A stretch of DNA of 64,000 nt. It comes from CAZHFW01 sp964531675. GTDB lineage: Bacteria; Planctomycetota; Phycisphaerae; Phycisphaerales; UBA1924. Positions 41,498 to 48,585 of this stretch are shown here, piece by piece (within the stretch, counting starts at the first letter, position 1; the number at the start of each line of letters is the position of its first letter). Below the pieces are notes generated by a model that was not told the DNA's origin, did no database searches, and worked only from the letters and a program-made list of their open reading frames with translations. The stretch covers positions 1-64,000 of the forward strand of contig CAZHFW010000002.1 in the NCBI GenBank assembly GCA_964531675.1, in the 5' to 3' direction. Position numbers and translations under genes: made by a program.

Positions 41498-42871
41498 ATG
41501 CCCAGCTCGAAGTCATCCATGTTGGGGAATCGTGCGCCCTTGGATGGTCGGGGGCGGGACAGCGCAGCTCCGTTCTCAGAAACGGAGGCCGCCCGCGCCG
41601 AGCAGGTTTCGAGGCGTCTGGCGGGCGAACTTCGCACGCTGATCAATGGGCTGCCCGCCGGGTCGGGATCGTCGGCCGGGCTGGCCCGCCTGCTCAACAT
41701 GAACCGGACGATCACGCACCGGATCCTGGCCGCAGCGGAGGATGGGTTCTCGCATCCACCTCTGCACGCCCTGCTGGTGGCGCCGGGCGTGGAGGCGCTC
41801 CGCCAGTTCGTGGAGCGCGCCGGGCAGGTGGATCATCCCCCGCCGCGGGAGTCGCTGATCGCCGCGCGGGCCGCGGTGGAGGCGTTTGCCGAACTCATCC
41901 GCGCGTACTCGGGGAGCCACTCGCGCCTGATGGCGCGGATTCAGGCCTCGCGTCCTCAGGCCGCGGGCAGCGGCCTGCCCGCGGGGCGAGATCCCGGTGA
42001 AAGGCAGACGCTCTTTGAAACGGTCCGCGGGCTGACGGGCCGGATGACTTCATCGCGCACGAGCATCTCGATCCTCAGGCCTGTGCCCGAGGATCCGGAC
42101 AATGTCGAGTACGTGTTCGTGCACGCGCAGGTCGGGCGTCGATCCCGGCCCGACGCGCTCCCGAACATCGCGCAGTCGATGATCAACCACAAGGGCGCGA
42201 CGCCGCCCGATCCGGGGCCGCCTCTGCCAACCGAGCACTGCTCGCTCGAGAAGGAACGGTTCCTGGCGGGATCGGGCCTTCCCTTGATCGAGGAGTTCAC
42301 CGGCGTGCCGCGGCCGATCATCACCACACGCGACAACGGCGAACGCCTCTTGCACCACATCGAAGGGCCGCTGGTCGGACAGGATCAGGCGGGATGGGCC
42401 AACGAGCCTGATCTGGTGATGGCCTATCGCGTGCCGTTGATGGGCGCCAGCCCGCTCCGGCAGACTCCCGCGGTGTACAGCGAGGTGATGGCGGTCACCA
42501 GCGCCATCGCGCGGAGCGTGCAGGACGTCTACATCCACCGGTCCCTGGCGGCGCTGGCGGTGCCTTCGATGGGCGTCTACTTCGGCCACCGCGTCGTCAA
42601 CTGCGATCTCACGGACCGGTGGTACGACCTGCTCAAGGGCGTGCCGATTCTGACCCTGCTCGGTCCCGGGATCAGCGCCGCCGCCACCGATGCGTATCCC
42701 CGGCACGAGGCGCTCACGCGCTACGCGTTCGATCGTCTGGGCGCGACCGGACCCGGATGGTCTCCCGATGACTTCACGGGCTTCCGATGCGACGAGCTCT
42801 TCCCCCTCTGGGGCTGCGACTACGTGATGTCGTTCGACTTCCGCAGGCCTCTGTCCGATGCCTCCGCGTGA
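41498..42871 (+). CDS. Planctomycete-type hypothetical protein with N-terminal HTH-like region
   Basis: 457 aa. Residues about 30-95 contain LARLLNMNRTITHRILAAAE, which looks like a DNA-binding helix-turn-helix. A helical region and a larger C-terminal domain follow (SISILRPVPEDPDNVEYVFV; VAVTSAIARSVQDVYIHRSL-like; FEFFPLWGCDYVMSFDFRRP-like ending). The same layout recurs in planctomycete proteins of unknown role. Start ATG 41498 has no strong ribosome-binding site; an in-frame start at 41453 is possible. Possibly a regulator, but no operator or target was identified. Confidence 0.65.
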   Translation: MPSSKSSMLGNRAPLDGRGRDSAAPFSETEAARAEQVSRRLAGELRTLINGLPAGSGSSAGLARLLNMNRTITHRILAAAEDGFSHPPLHALLVAPGVEALRQFVERAGQVDHPPPRESLIAARAAVEAFAELIRAYSGSHSRLMARIQASRPQAAGSGLPAGRDPGERQTLFETVRGLTGRMTSSRTSISILRPVPEDPDNVEYVFVHAQVGRRSRPDALPNIAQSMINHKGATPPDPGPPLPTEHCSLEKERFLAGSGLPLIEEFTGVPRPIITTRDNGERLLHHIEGPLVGQDQAGWANEPDLVMAYRVPLMGASPLRQTPAVYSEVMAVTSAIARSVQDVYIHRSLAALAVPSMGVYFGHRVVNCDLTDRWYDLLKGVPILTLLGPGISAAATDAYPRHEALTRYAFDRLGATGPGWSPDDFTGFRCDELFPLWGCDYVMSFDFRRPLSDASA

Positions 42872-42882
42872 CGCGGACGGAC

Positions 42883-43656
42883 TCAGCAGCCCAGGTCAAA
42901 GTGGTTGAAGAACTCGAAGAAATCGCCCAGGTCGACCTCGGTTGAGTGGTCGACGTCGGCGCAGGGTTCGGAGAGGTCCCAGCAGTTGAAGAACTCGAAG
43001 AAGTCGGAGAGATCGACGCCGCCGTCGTGGGTCAGGTCGGCGGGGCAGGCGGGTCCGATGACGATGGTGTCGATGCTCGTGTCGTCGACGCCGGTGTTCC
43101 ACTCGGCGCGGATGTAGATGCCTTTGAGATTGGCCAGCACCCCCTGGAACTGCGCCTGGGTGGCGGCCGGGCCGGTGTCGCTGTTGACGTGCCAGCCTGC
43201 CTCCGTCAGCAGGATGTCGAAGTGGGAGGCTGTGTTGAGCAGGGGCTTGGCGTGCGGGTAGTAGAGGGTGATCGACTCTCCCGCGAGCACGAGGATGGAG
43301 TAGTTCACGTTGTCGCCGGTGCGGAAGAACGCATCGAAGACGATGGATTGGCCGTAGAGATCGGAGCGCGCGCCCAGAGCCGCTGCGGGGGCGCCGATGC
43401 AGGTCTCCTGGGCCAGGTCTCCGACGCGCAGGCAGCCTTCGCTCAGTCCGCCCGAGGCGACCCAGGGCGCGGCGACGGTGGAGGTCGCGCTGGGGAAGTG
43501 CCCGCTCATGCCGATGTTGAAGACCTTCCAGCCTTGCGCGTCGGTGTCGAAGCTGTAGTACTGGGCCGACGCAGCCGGAGCGGCCAGAACCGCTGCGGTG
43601 ATGAGCAGGGCGGCGCGGGTGGTCTGGGAAAAGCAGAACGGCAAGCGGTTGTTCAT
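42883..43656 (-). CDS. Secreted laminin-B-like protein with GC-type dockerin
   Basis: 257 aa from ATG 43656, with GAGGAGA upstream. Signal peptide ends PAASAQ. The body (FDTDAQGWKVFNIG, GGLSEGCLRVGD, FDAFFRTGDNVNYSILV) has the laminin-B/choice-of-anchor jelly-roll pattern. C-terminus CPADLTHDGGVDLSDFFEFF and DVDHSTEVDLGDFFEFFNHF ends GC. Its dockerin DNA shares 45 identical bases with the 38210 gene. Confidence 0.87.
   Translation of the reverse strand: MNNRLPFCFSQTTRAALLITAAVLAAPAASAQYYSFDTDAQGWKVFNIGMSGHFPSATSTVAAPWVASGGLSEGCLRVGDLAQETCIGAPAAALGARSDLYGQSIVFDAFFRTGDNVNYSILVLAGESITLYYPHAKPLLNTASHFDILLTEAGWHVNSDTGPAATQAQFQGVLANLKGIYIRAEWNTGVDDTSIDTIVIGPACPADLTHDGGVDLSDFFEFFNCWDLSEPCADVDHSTEVDLGDFFEFFNHFDLGC
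42896..42940. repeat. 45-bp direct repeat, copy 2 (dockerin coding)
   Basis: Identical to 38223-38267; see that entry. Flanking sequence diverges at once on both sides. Confidence 0.9.
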
Positions 43657-43843
43657 GACATGTCTCCTCGGGGCGATCCTCAGCCCAGTCGGGCGAGATT
43701 CGCCGTGCCCCTCTTGAGAGGCATAGGCACCGTAATCCGGAGTGGCGGGTCCATCACAACGGAATGTCCACGATCGTTGGTTCTGGGTCCCGGGGTTTTG
43801 TCCGGGATCTGAATGCGCGCGAGACTGGGCAATCACCAAGCCT

Positions 43844-43888
43844 CAAAACGACAACCGCCGACCGGGGTCTGACACCCAAGTCGGCGGC
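43844..43888 (-). terminator. Terminator, second of a tandem pair
   Basis: On the minus strand CCGCCGAC...GTCGGCGG (8-bp stem enclosing a smaller GGGTGTCAGACCCC hairpin) followed by TTGTCGTTTT. Downstream of the DUF1579 gene. Confidence 0.8.
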
Positions 43889-43906
43889 TGCGCAGCTGGT
43901 CAGAAT

Positions 43907-43937
43907 CCAAAAACCAGGCCCCCACGGGGGACCCGGA
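43907..43937 (-). terminator. Terminator, first of a tandem pair
   Basis: Minus-strand GGTCCCCCGTGGGGGCC hairpin followed by TGGTTTTTGG, about 50 bp after the DUF1579 stop. A second terminator follows, so read-through is strongly limited. Confidence 0.75.
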
Positions 43938-43986
43938 AGCGAACGAGTCTACCAACCGCGAGATTGCGGTTCACGCCCTTTTTTGC

Positions 43987-44640
43987 TTACTTCGTGGCGT
44001 CGGGCTTGGCTGCGGGTTGGGCTGCGGGTTGGGCCGCCGCCTTGGTGCGGGTGTACTTGATCTCCATGGCCTTCATTTCCTTGCCGTCGGGCATGATGTA
44101 GTAGCGTGTGAAGGTGTGGTGGTCGTTGTCGGCGATGGCGCAGACGTCCTTGGTCTTGAGGGTCTGCTTGGTCATCGGGTCCGACTCGGTGCCTTCGAAG
44201 GTCCAGGTCTTGTGGTCGGCGCTGGCGGTGCCCTTGGTGGTGGACATGGTGCCCGCGATGGAGTCCATCCAGCAGCAGTTGTACGTGTTGTTCACCGCGT
44301 CGAACGCGATGTAGCCCAGGCCCTGAAAGGCCATGCCGGCCATCTCGCCGTTGTACTCCTGCTTCATGATGCGCCCGCCCATGACCATGGTGTTCACCAT
44401 GGTTCCCTTGAAGGTCTCGACGGGAGAAGACGGATCCATCTGGGCGGAGATGACCGCATCGAACGTGCCGATCATCGGCTCCATGGCCTTGTGCCCCTCA
44501 CCCGGGGCGTAGGCCTTCATGTACATCTCCATGGCGGCCTTGGGGTCCTGCTGGGCGCCCTGTTTGTTGTCCTGCCCGAAGGCCAGTCCCGCGCTGAGGG
44601 CGAGGCTGGCCAGGGTGATCCCGATCCGGAACTTGTGCAT
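43987..44640 (-). CDS. Secreted DUF1579 protein
   Basis: 217 aa with signal peptide (LASLALSAGLAFGQ) and AGGAG upstream of ATG 44640. DUF1579 landmarks: EPMIGTFDAVISAQMD, MVMGGRIMKQEYNGEMAGM, FQGLGYIAFDAVNNTYNCCW and TWTFEGTESDP. This lipocalin-like beta barrel family has no known substrate. C-terminal Ala/Pro/Lys-rich tail with a duplicated AAQP unit. Monocistronic with tandem terminators. Confidence 0.88.
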   Translation of the reverse strand: MHKFRIGITLASLALSAGLAFGQDNKQGAQQDPKAAMEMYMKAYAPGEGHKAMEPMIGTFDAVISAQMDPSSPVETFKGTMVNTMVMGGRIMKQEYNGEMAGMAFQGLGYIAFDAVNNTYNCCWMDSIAGTMSTTKGTASADHKTWTFEGTESDPMTKQTLKTKDVCAIADNDHHTFTRYYIMPDGKEMKAMEIKYTRTKAAAQPAAQPAAKPDATK

Positions 44641-44749
44641 GCGTGACTCCTGGTGAGCGGGTCTGTGGGAAGACCCAGGATGTGGAACCCTAACAGAATG
44701 GGTACGCAGCATGCCGCGCCGGAGCCGGGTTGTCAAGGGGGGGGCGGAG

Positions 44750-44837
44750 GGCCAAATGGCCAAAGCAGCAAAGGGCCAAAGCAGCGAAGCAGAAGAGCGA
44801 CAAAGCGACAAAGCGATCGAGCGATACAGCGATGAAG
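44750..44837. repeat. Octamer-phased array A (11 units)
   Basis: Eleven consecutive 8-bp units with changing sequence: GGCCAAAT, GGCCAAAG, CAGCAAAG, GGCCAAAG, CAGCGAAG, CAGAAGAG, CGACAAAG twice, CGATCGAG, CGATACAG, CGATGAAG. The AG ending recurs at position 7-8 of most units, so the phase is kept while the sequence drifts. Confidence 0.88.
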
Positions 44838-44889
44838 TTCGGGAGCGTCGGGGCGGTGATCGGGTCGGGGTGGCGGTGGACGCTTCGGG

Positions 44890-44945
44890 CCGTGCCTCCG
44901 TGCCTCCGTGCCTCCGTGCCTCCGTGCCTCCGTGCCTCCGTGCCT
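44890..44945. repeat. Octamer array B, CCGTGCCT x7
   Basis: Seven exact 8-bp units. It is the reverse complement of the AGGCACGG unit seen at 61169 and close to the 55227 array. Lies immediately before the end of the GNAT gene. Confidence 0.92.
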
Positions 44946-44949
44946 TCCC

Positions 44950-45537
44950 TCACAGCTTCTTCGACAGGATGTGGCTGACGTAGTTGGTCGGGCCCCACTG
45001 GAAGTGCTGGATGAAGCGGTAGCCGCGCTTCTCGTAGAAGCGGAGCAGGTCGGTGTCGGGGCCGGCCGCGGAGAGGGCCAGCTCGGCGGCGCCGGTCTCG
45101 CGGGCGCGCTGCTCGCACACATCCATGAGCACGTGGCCGATGCCCTTGCCTTGCTCATCGGGGTCGACCGCGAACTGGGAGAAGTTGGCGACGTCGCGGC
45201 GTTCGAACCACTCGGGGCCGGTGCCCCAGGCGGGTTCCTGGAAGAGAATGGTCCCGACGATGCGGTCGTGGCGCAGGCCGCTGGGCTTGGTCTCGGGGAT
45301 CACCGCGACGTAGCACTCGCCCTTGCTGATGCGGTCGCGGGTCACGTCGTCGGACTGGCGGCCGGCCAGCGGGCGCATGCCCATGTCGGTCTGCTTCTTG
45401 TACGCGCGATGGAGCAGACGCGTGATTTCCGGGATCGAGTCCGAGGGGAGCAGCCTTCGGATCACCAGCGTGCCTGCTTGCGGGGGCTGGTCGCTTGTGG
45501 CGTTGTCGGGCGTCATGATCGGCGCGGTCTTGACCAT
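44950..45537 (-). CDS. GNAT-family N-acetyltransferase
   Basis: 195 aa from the ATG at 45537 (a later ATG at 45516 is equally possible). GNAT fold: IRRLLPSDSIPEITRLLHRA at the start, FSQFAVDPDEQGKGIGHVLM with the acetyl-CoA-binding Q/RxxGxG/A motif (QGKGIG), then LALSAAGPDTDLLRFYEKRG. Substrate unknown. Divergent from the hotdog thioesterase, 83 bp apart. Confidence 0.9.
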   Translation of the reverse strand: MVKTAPIMTPDNATSDQPPQAGTLVIRRLLPSDSIPEITRLLHRAYKKQTDMGMRPLAGRQSDDVTRDRISKGECYVAVIPETKPSGLRHDRIVGTILFQEPAWGTGPEWFERRDVANFSQFAVDPDEQGKGIGHVLMDVCEQRARETGAAELALSAAGPDTDLLRFYEKRGYRFIQHFQWGPTNYVSHILSKKL

Positions 45538-45620
45538 CGCGGGGAGGGCTCCGGAGAGCGGCGGGACGCCGCCAGCCCCCCGATACACGCCGGGGGGAAG
45601 CACAACTCTACACTATCGGC

Positions 45621-46142
45621 ATGAACGATGCGAGCCATACAGGCGATGCATATTTATCCACGCCGGTCCCCAAGCCCTCCCGGGCGCCCAAGTCGTCGGG
45701 TTCGCACCGGGTGCGGGTGCGGTACTGCGAGTGCGACCCCATGGGGGTGGCCCACCACGCGGCGTACATCCCCTGGCTTGAGGAGGGCCGTACCGAGCTC
45801 CTGCGCACCAGCGGGATCTCTTACGCGGATCTGGAGAAGGCCGGGGTCTTCCTGGTCATCACCAGGCTCGAGATGAAGTACCGACGGCCGGTGCTCTACG
45901 ACGACGTGGTGGAGATCCGGACAAAGTGGGTGGGTGGAAGCCGGGTGAAGATCGAGCACGAGTACGAGGTGGTCGTGGTCGAGCGGGGCGTGGTCCTGGG
46001 GATCGGGAACACGCAGGCAGCGGCGGATCAGACACCCGTCGCGGTGGGGGGCACGACCCTGGCGTGCGTGGGCAAAGACGGCAGGCCGATGGCGCTGCCC
46101 GAGTGGCTCATGCCCGACGAGGTGCGCCAGCGGATCAAGTGA
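45621..46142 (+). CDS. Hotdog-fold acyl-CoA thioesterase (YbgC/4HBT-like)
   Basis: 173 aa. After about 28 non-conserved residues comes VRVRYCECDPMGVAHHAAYI, where Asp and the His region match the 4HBT catalytic helix, then WLEEGRTELLRTSGISYADL. Should hydrolyse acyl-CoA thioesters. No ribosome-binding site is obvious. Followed 19 bp later by a zinc-ribbon membrane gene, probably co-transcribed. Confidence 0.9.
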   Translation: MNDASHTGDAYLSTPVPKPSRAPKSSGSHRVRVRYCECDPMGVAHHAAYIPWLEEGRTELLRTSGISYADLEKAGVFLVITRLEMKYRRPVLYDDVVEIRTKWVGGSRVKIEHEYEVVVVERGVVLGIGNTQAAADQTPVAVGGTTLACVGKDGRPMALPEWLMPDEVRQRIK

Positions 46143-46161
46143 GACCGGGAGGGCCGGACGA

Positions 46162-46569
46162 GTGCGCTGCGAGTGCGTCCAGTGCGGATACGACCTGACG
46201 CCCCTGGCGACGAGCTGGGAGGAGGCGCTGCGCTGCCCCGAGTGCGGGAATCACGCTGCCCCCGCGCCGGTGAACTTCATGGGCGTGCTGCGCTCGCGCC
46301 GGCGCACGATCCTGTTCATGGTCCTCCCCATGATCCTGGCGCTGCCGGCAACTCTCGGGCTCAGGCTCCTGGGCACGCACCTCTACGGCTTCCCGATTCT
46401 GGCTGCGACGCCGCTCGTCCTGGTGATCTCCGCGATCGTGAGCCAGACCCGCGAGAAGTCGGCCCGGGGAAAACGGATCTGGGATGAGTCGCTGCTCATT
46501 CTGATGGCCGCGTGGTTCGCGGCGGCGCTGATCGGGTCAATGGGCCTGATGTTCGCCAGCATCCTGTGA
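46162..46569 (+). CDS. Small zinc-ribbon membrane protein
   Basis: 135 aa from GTG 46162. Begins CECVQCGYDLTPLATSWEEA then LRCPECGNH, two CxxC pairs as in the 18394 protein, followed by three helices (ILFMVLPMILALPATLGL, FPILAATPLVLVISAIV, LLILMAAWFAAALIGSMG). The shared CGYD...CPECG motif with a membrane domain looks like a lineage-specific family; function unknown. Confidence 0.78.
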   Translation: MRCECVQCGYDLTPLATSWEEALRCPECGNHAAPAPVNFMGVLRSRRRTILFMVLPMILALPATLGLRLLGTHLYGFPILAATPLVLVISAIVSQTREKSARGKRIWDESLLILMAAWFAAALIGSMGLMFASIL

Positions 46570-46928
46570 GCGATCGGAGCGATACGCCCCGTAGCCTGAC
46601 CTGAGTCCGCGAGGGTCAGGGTGGTGGGGGTGAGAAGGGATGAGGGGATGAGCGGGTGATGGGGTGAGACGCGGAGGGCGACCCGGACCTTCGAAGACTC
46701 AGGTCTGGCTTCAGGACTCAGGTCTGGCTTCAGGACTCGGGTCAGGCTTCAGGGCTCGGGCCTGGCTTCAGGATTCGGGTTCAGATCGTCAGAGCCGTGT
46801 CGCGCGAGCGACCGGCATCCGGGGTCGGGGCGTGCGGGACACGCTTGTTGGCGATGGGTGCGGAGCGGGTTGGACGAAGACCCGGACCGGCAGCTTGCGC
46901 TGCTCGGCTCGTATGGAGTTTGGGAGCC
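46570..46928. other. 359-bp intergenic region with a 19-bp tandem repeat
   Basis: Between convergent ends of the zinc-ribbon gene and radA. It contains a purine-rich GATGAGGGGATGAGCGGGTGATGGGG stretch near 46640 and the 19-bp array at 46696-46784. I see no gene, RNA or clear terminator. Confidence 0.6.
46696..46784. repeat. 19-bp tandem repeat array
   Basis: Four full units (GACTCAGGTCTGGCTTCAG twice, then GACTCGGGTCAGGCTTCAG and GGCTCGGGCCTGGCTTCAG) plus a partial fifth. Divergence increases left to right. Confidence 0.9.
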
Positions 46929-48506
46929 TCAGCCCAGTTGTTCGATCGCCTGATCGATCGTCCGGCACTGGACCAGCTCGATGTCCAGGTTCTTGCGGGC
47001 GCTGGCGTCGCGCTTGCCCATGGGCGGGATGATCAGGCGCTTGTATCCCAGGCGTGCGGCTTCGCGCAGGCGCTGCTCAAGCTGGGTGACGGGGCGGACC
47101 TCGCCTCCCAGGCCGACCTCGCCCACCGCAGCGGTCGCGGGGGCCAGGGCCCGTCGGAAGTGTGCGCCGGCGATCGCAAGCAGCAGCGCCAGGTCCGCTG
47201 CGGGCTCGGCGACTTTGAGGCCTCCGACCGAGCTCGCGAAGATGTCGCGGTCCGCAAGGCGAAGCTGCGCATGCTGTTCGAGCACCGCGATCAGCATGGC
47301 CAGACGGCTCTGGTCAAGCCCGGAGCATTTGCGCTTGGCCGCCCCGAGGAAGCCCGTCGCGGTGAGGGCCTGAACCTCGATGAGCACGCAGCGCGTGCCG
47401 GTGATCACGGGGCAGATGACGCTTCCCGGGCGGGGCTTGGCGTCGTCGGTGCCCGCGATGGAAACCACGCCCGAGCCTTCGGGGACTTCTTCGAGCCCGC
47501 GCGAGGTCATCTGAAAGAGCCCGATCTCCAGCGTTGTGCCAAAGCGGTTCTTGATGGCGCGCACGACGCGGTGCGTGTGGTAGCGATCGCCTTCAAAGTA
47601 GATGACCGCATCGACGAGGTGCTCGAGCAGGCGCGGACCCGCGAGCGAACCCTCCTTGGTGACGTGCCCCACGAGCACGATCGCGATCCCCGTCAGTTTG
47701 GCCAGGTAGACCAGCTCGGAGCAGCATCGCCTGAGCTGGGTGATGCTCCCGGGCGACGCGGGCAGATCGGCCTTGTAGATCATCTGCACCGAGTCGATGA
47801 TCACGATCGCGGGTTTCACCTGCCTGACCTGCTCGATGATGCGGGCCAGATTCGTGTCGGCCAGAATGAAGAGGTTGTCGGGAGTGGGGGAGCTTGAAGT
47901 CGCTGCGGGCGTCGCGTTCGCGCCCCGGGACGCGGGCGCGGCTTCCGAATGGCGCGTGGCTTCCGAAAGACGCGTGGCCCGGAGCTTGATCTGCTCGGCG
48001 GACTCTTCGCTGGTGACATAGAGCACGCGGTGCGACGCAGCCCAGCGCGACGCCGCTTGCAAGAGCAGCGTGCTCTTGCCGATGCCAGGCTCGCCCCCGA
48101 TGAGAACCGCAGAGCCCGGGACCAGGCCTGAGGTCGAGGGCGAGGTGGGGGGCGCTGTCGTCGCGTCCGTGTGCCGGGCGGGAGTCGGGGTGATGGAGGT
48201 GCCAAAGACGCGATCGAGTTCGTGGATGCCGCTGGAGAGGCGGGTGCTGATCGTGGAGGCCGCGTCGATGTCGGCGAGTTTGCGGGCCGCGGGCGAGCCC
48301 GGGCCAAGGTCATCGCCATCGGGCTTCATGGAGCCGGCGAGTGCGAGGGCCGCGTCGAAGCCGCGCTGGGGGTCCTTGTTGGCCGCGGGGTCGAGCTTTT
48401 CTTCTTCGAGGGAGTCCCATGTGCCGCAGTCGGGGCACTTGCCCATCCAGCGGGGGTGCATGCTGCCGCAGGACCGGCAGGAGAAGACGGTGCGGACCTT
48501 TGCCAT
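46929..48506 (-). CDS. radA: DNA repair protein RadA (Sms), with extra linkers
   Basis: RecA-like branch-migration ATPase. 525 aa versus about 455 for typical RadA. Zinc finger CRSCG...CPDCG (Cys10, 13, 24, 27), Walker A GGEPGIGKST at 137-146, Walker B-like VKPAIVIIDSVQ, KNRFG motif (IKNRFGTT) and the C-terminal Lon-like domain (GLKVAEPAADLALLLAI, PATAAVGEVGLGGEVR). Extra length lies in Ser/Thr/Pro/Ala-rich insertions near 103-127 and 181-210, probably loops. Divergent from the AsmA-like gene with 79 bp between. Confidence 0.95.
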   Translation of the reverse strand: MAKVRTVFSCRSCGSMHPRWMGKCPDCGTWDSLEEEKLDPAANKDPQRGFDAALALAGSMKPDGDDLGPGSPAARKLADIDAASTISTRLSSGIHELDRVFGTSITPTPARHTDATTAPPTSPSTSGLVPGSAVLIGGEPGIGKSTLLLQAASRWAASHRVLYVTSEESAEQIKLRATRLSEATRHSEAAPASRGANATPAATSSSPTPDNLFILADTNLARIIEQVRQVKPAIVIIDSVQMIYKADLPASPGSITQLRRCCSELVYLAKLTGIAIVLVGHVTKEGSLAGPRLLEHLVDAVIYFEGDRYHTHRVVRAIKNRFGTTLEIGLFQMTSRGLEEVPEGSGVVSIAGTDDAKPRPGSVICPVITGTRCVLIEVQALTATGFLGAAKRKCSGLDQSRLAMLIAVLEQHAQLRLADRDIFASSVGGLKVAEPAADLALLLAIAGAHFRRALAPATAAVGEVGLGGEVRPVTQLEQRLREAARLGYKRLIIPPMGKRDASARKNLDIELVQCRTIDQAIEQLG

Positions 48507-48585
48507 GGGAGCATGTTAGGGGAATGGGCGGGAGTTTGCGAGTCGGGGTGAGGTCGGGGGCGTCATTCCTTACTATCAGCGGCAC

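Larger units (their letters stand above)
43657..43986. other. 330-bp region with two terminators
   Basis: Lies between the laminin-B-like gene and the DUF1579 gene, both on the minus strand. It contains two minus-strand terminators (listed separately) and presumably the promoter of the laminin-B-like gene near 43670-43760, which I cannot pinpoint. No further gene. Confidence 0.6.
44641..44949. other. 309-bp intergenic region filled with 8-bp-phased arrays
   Basis: Between the start of the DUF1579 gene and the 3' end of the GNAT gene (both minus). Apart from two octamer arrays (separate entries) no gene or RNA was seen. The DUF1579 promoter should lie near 44660-44740. Confidence 0.7.

Noticed and set aside
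44711..44983. Plus-strand ORFs through the 44.7-44.9 kb arrays
   Set aside because: Repetitive peptides such as SVPPCLRASVPPCL come from octamer repeats and show no protein features.
46696..46784. Possible CRISPR array
   Set aside because: Units are 19 bp, directly abutting with no spacers, and no cas gene is nearby.
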